From positions 1-7,065 of the forward strand of contig JANXPK010000393.1 of the NCBI GenBank assembly GCA_025357355.1: a stretch of 7,065 bases of DNA, written 5' to 3'. Both the position numbers and the translations under genes were made by a program. Every line of letters starts with the position of its first letter. The first letter of the stretch is position 1. Of this stretch, positions 6,232 through 7,065 are shown piece by piece. The notes beneath the pieces are model-generated. The model was given only the letters and a program-made list of their open reading frames with translations. It had not been told where the DNA came from and made no database searches. Source of the stretch: Rhodobacterales bacterium (GTDB lineage: Bacteria; Pseudomonadota; Alphaproteobacteria; Rhodobacterales; Rhodobacteraceae).

Positions 6232-7065
6232 TCAAACAGAACCGCGGGCGAGAAAAATGAAGCCGAGAAAGTTAAGCAGGACCTGCGCGGCCAGAATGGC
6301 GGTCGAGCCGCTGTGGTCGTAGTCGGGCGCGACCTCGACCAGATCGACGCCGACCACGTCATGGGTCCGTGCCAGTTCCTGCAACATCTCCAGCACATCA
6401 TAGTAAAGGAACCCGCCATGGCTCGGCGTGCCGGTGCCCGGCGCGATGGAGGGGCAGAACCCGTCGATGTCGATGGTGACATAGACCCGCGCGCCCGGCG
6501 GAATTCGGGCAATGACGGCTTTGGGGCCAAGGGCGCGGGCCTGACGTACCGACAGGATGTCGGCCCCCAAGGCGCGCGCCGCCTCGTACCCCTCGCGCGC
6601 GGTTGAAGAGACGTTGCGGATGCCGACCTGGGTCAAGCCGGTGACAAAGGGCTTTTCGGCGGCGCGACGCATCGGGCTGCCATGACCGAACTTCACGCCG
6701 TGACGGACATCGACAAAGTCGAGATGAGCGTCGATTTGCAGGATGTGGATGTCGCCCTGCCCCTCGAACGCCTCGATGCAGGGAATGTTGATGGAGTGAT
6801 CGCCGCCGATCACCACCGGCAGGGCGCGGGCCGCAAGGATGGCCTGCACCCCCGTCCGGATGTTGGCATGACTTGAGACGGTATCGGTGTGGATGATGTC
6901 GGCGTCGCCGATATCGACGATACGGACGGACGCGGGCAAATAGGTGCAGTCATCCTCATGGTCATAGGCCCCGGCATGGCCAAAGCTGAACAGCGTCGAC
7001 GCCTCACGCACCGCACGCGGGCCAAAACGGGCGCCGGCGCGGAACTGGGTGCCAAAGTCGAAGGG
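6232..7065 (-). CDS. Agmatinase-family ureohydrolase, N terminus beyond the window
   Basis: Reading leftward from base 7065 the frame is open to the edge (PFDFGTQFRAGARFGPRAV), so the true start lies outside; a GTG at 7009-7011 is an internal Val in a conserved helix. Of the 278 or so codons visible, the manganese-site motifs are IGGDHS (H90 of the visible part), DAHLD (D112, H114, D116) and DIDGFCP (D199, D201), plus APGTGTPSHGG. These define the arginase/agmatinase superfamily, whose members hydrolyse a guanidino group to urea and an amine; agmatinase (agmatine to putrescine) is the most common name, but guanidinobutyrase or guanidinopropionase specificity cannot be excluded. About 30-45 N-terminal residues seem to be missing, judging by the usual ~305-320. 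The Cys in DIDGFCP replaces the Asp of the commoner DIDGLDP. The gene is convergent to the operon and transcribed independently. Confidence 0.88.
   Translation of the reverse strand, partial: PFDFGTQFRAGARFGPRAVREASTLFSFGHAGAYDHEDDCTYLPASVRIVDIGDADIIHTDTVSSHANIRTGVQAILAARALPVVIGGDHSINIPCIEAFEGQGDIHILQIDAHLDFVDVRHGVKFGHGSPMRRAAEKPFVTGLTQVGIRNVSSTAREGYEAARALGADILSVRQARALGPKAVIARIPPGARVYVTIDIDGFCPSIAPGTGTPSHGGFLYYDVLEMLQELARTHDVVGVDLVEVAPDYDHSGSTAILAAQVLLNFLGFIFLARGSV

Noticed and set aside
6313..6606. Plus-strand open frame of 97 codons opposite the agmatinase-like gene
   Set aside because: It is Asp/Gly/Arg-rich antisense sequence over conserved metal-site motifs of the minus-strand gene.
7009..7011. 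GTG as the start of the agmatinase-like gene
   Set aside because: The frame stays open to the window edge and encodes conserved ureohydrolase sequence (GTQFRAGARFGPRAVREA), so the start is outside.

Overview
The window is a GC-rich, almost fully coding stretch of an alphaproteobacterial chromosome. High GC, strong third-position G/C bias, head-to-tail packing and the gene order (SPOR protein, D,D-carboxypeptidase, tmk, holB, TatD, metallo-beta-lactamase-fold hydrolase, AEC transporter) point to Rhodobacterales (Rhodobacter/Paracoccus-like). That assignment comes from protein character and synteny I remember, not from a search.

Layout. Bases 1-6105 hold seven plus-strand genes that look like one transcription unit whose start lies left of the window. 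They are: the 3' part of a SPOR-domain envelope protein (2-625), a penicillin-binding-protein-5-type D,D-carboxypeptidase (642-1805), thymidylate kinase tmk (1805-2428), DNA polymerase III delta' holB (2425-3549), a TatD-family metal-dependent hydrolase (3552-4361), a PhnP-like metallo-beta-lactamase-fold hydrolase (4361-5164) and an AEC-family permease (5167-6105). Junctions are 16 nt, 1-nt overlap (TGATG), 4-nt overlap (ATGA), 2 nt, 1-nt overlap (TGATG) and 2 nt, so translational coupling is likely all along. Bases 6106-6231 are a short AT-rich convergent intergenic region with weak inverted repeats. From 6232 to the right edge a minus-strand ureohydrolase (agmatinase family) is truncated at its N terminus by the window end.

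How the genes fit together. The first two act on the cell wall: SPOR domains bind denuded peptidoglycan at division sites, and D,D-carboxypeptidases trim stem peptides. tmk and holB serve DNA precursor supply and the replication clamp loader. tmk-holB-tatD is an old proteobacterial arrangement also found in E. coli (tmk-holB-ycfH). The metallo-hydrolase and permease are attached to this core without a known partner function. The agmatinase-like gene is a separate, convergent unit.

I see no RNA gene, mobile element, CRISPR array, phage gene, pseudogene or obvious horizontally acquired segment. No stretch over 300 bases lacks a gene. This is mostly an ordinary housekeeping region. The points most worth a second look are the metallo-hydrolase lacking the PhnP cysteine cluster and the degenerate Pro/Ala/Lys repeat in the SPOR protein; neither amounts to evidence of a new system.
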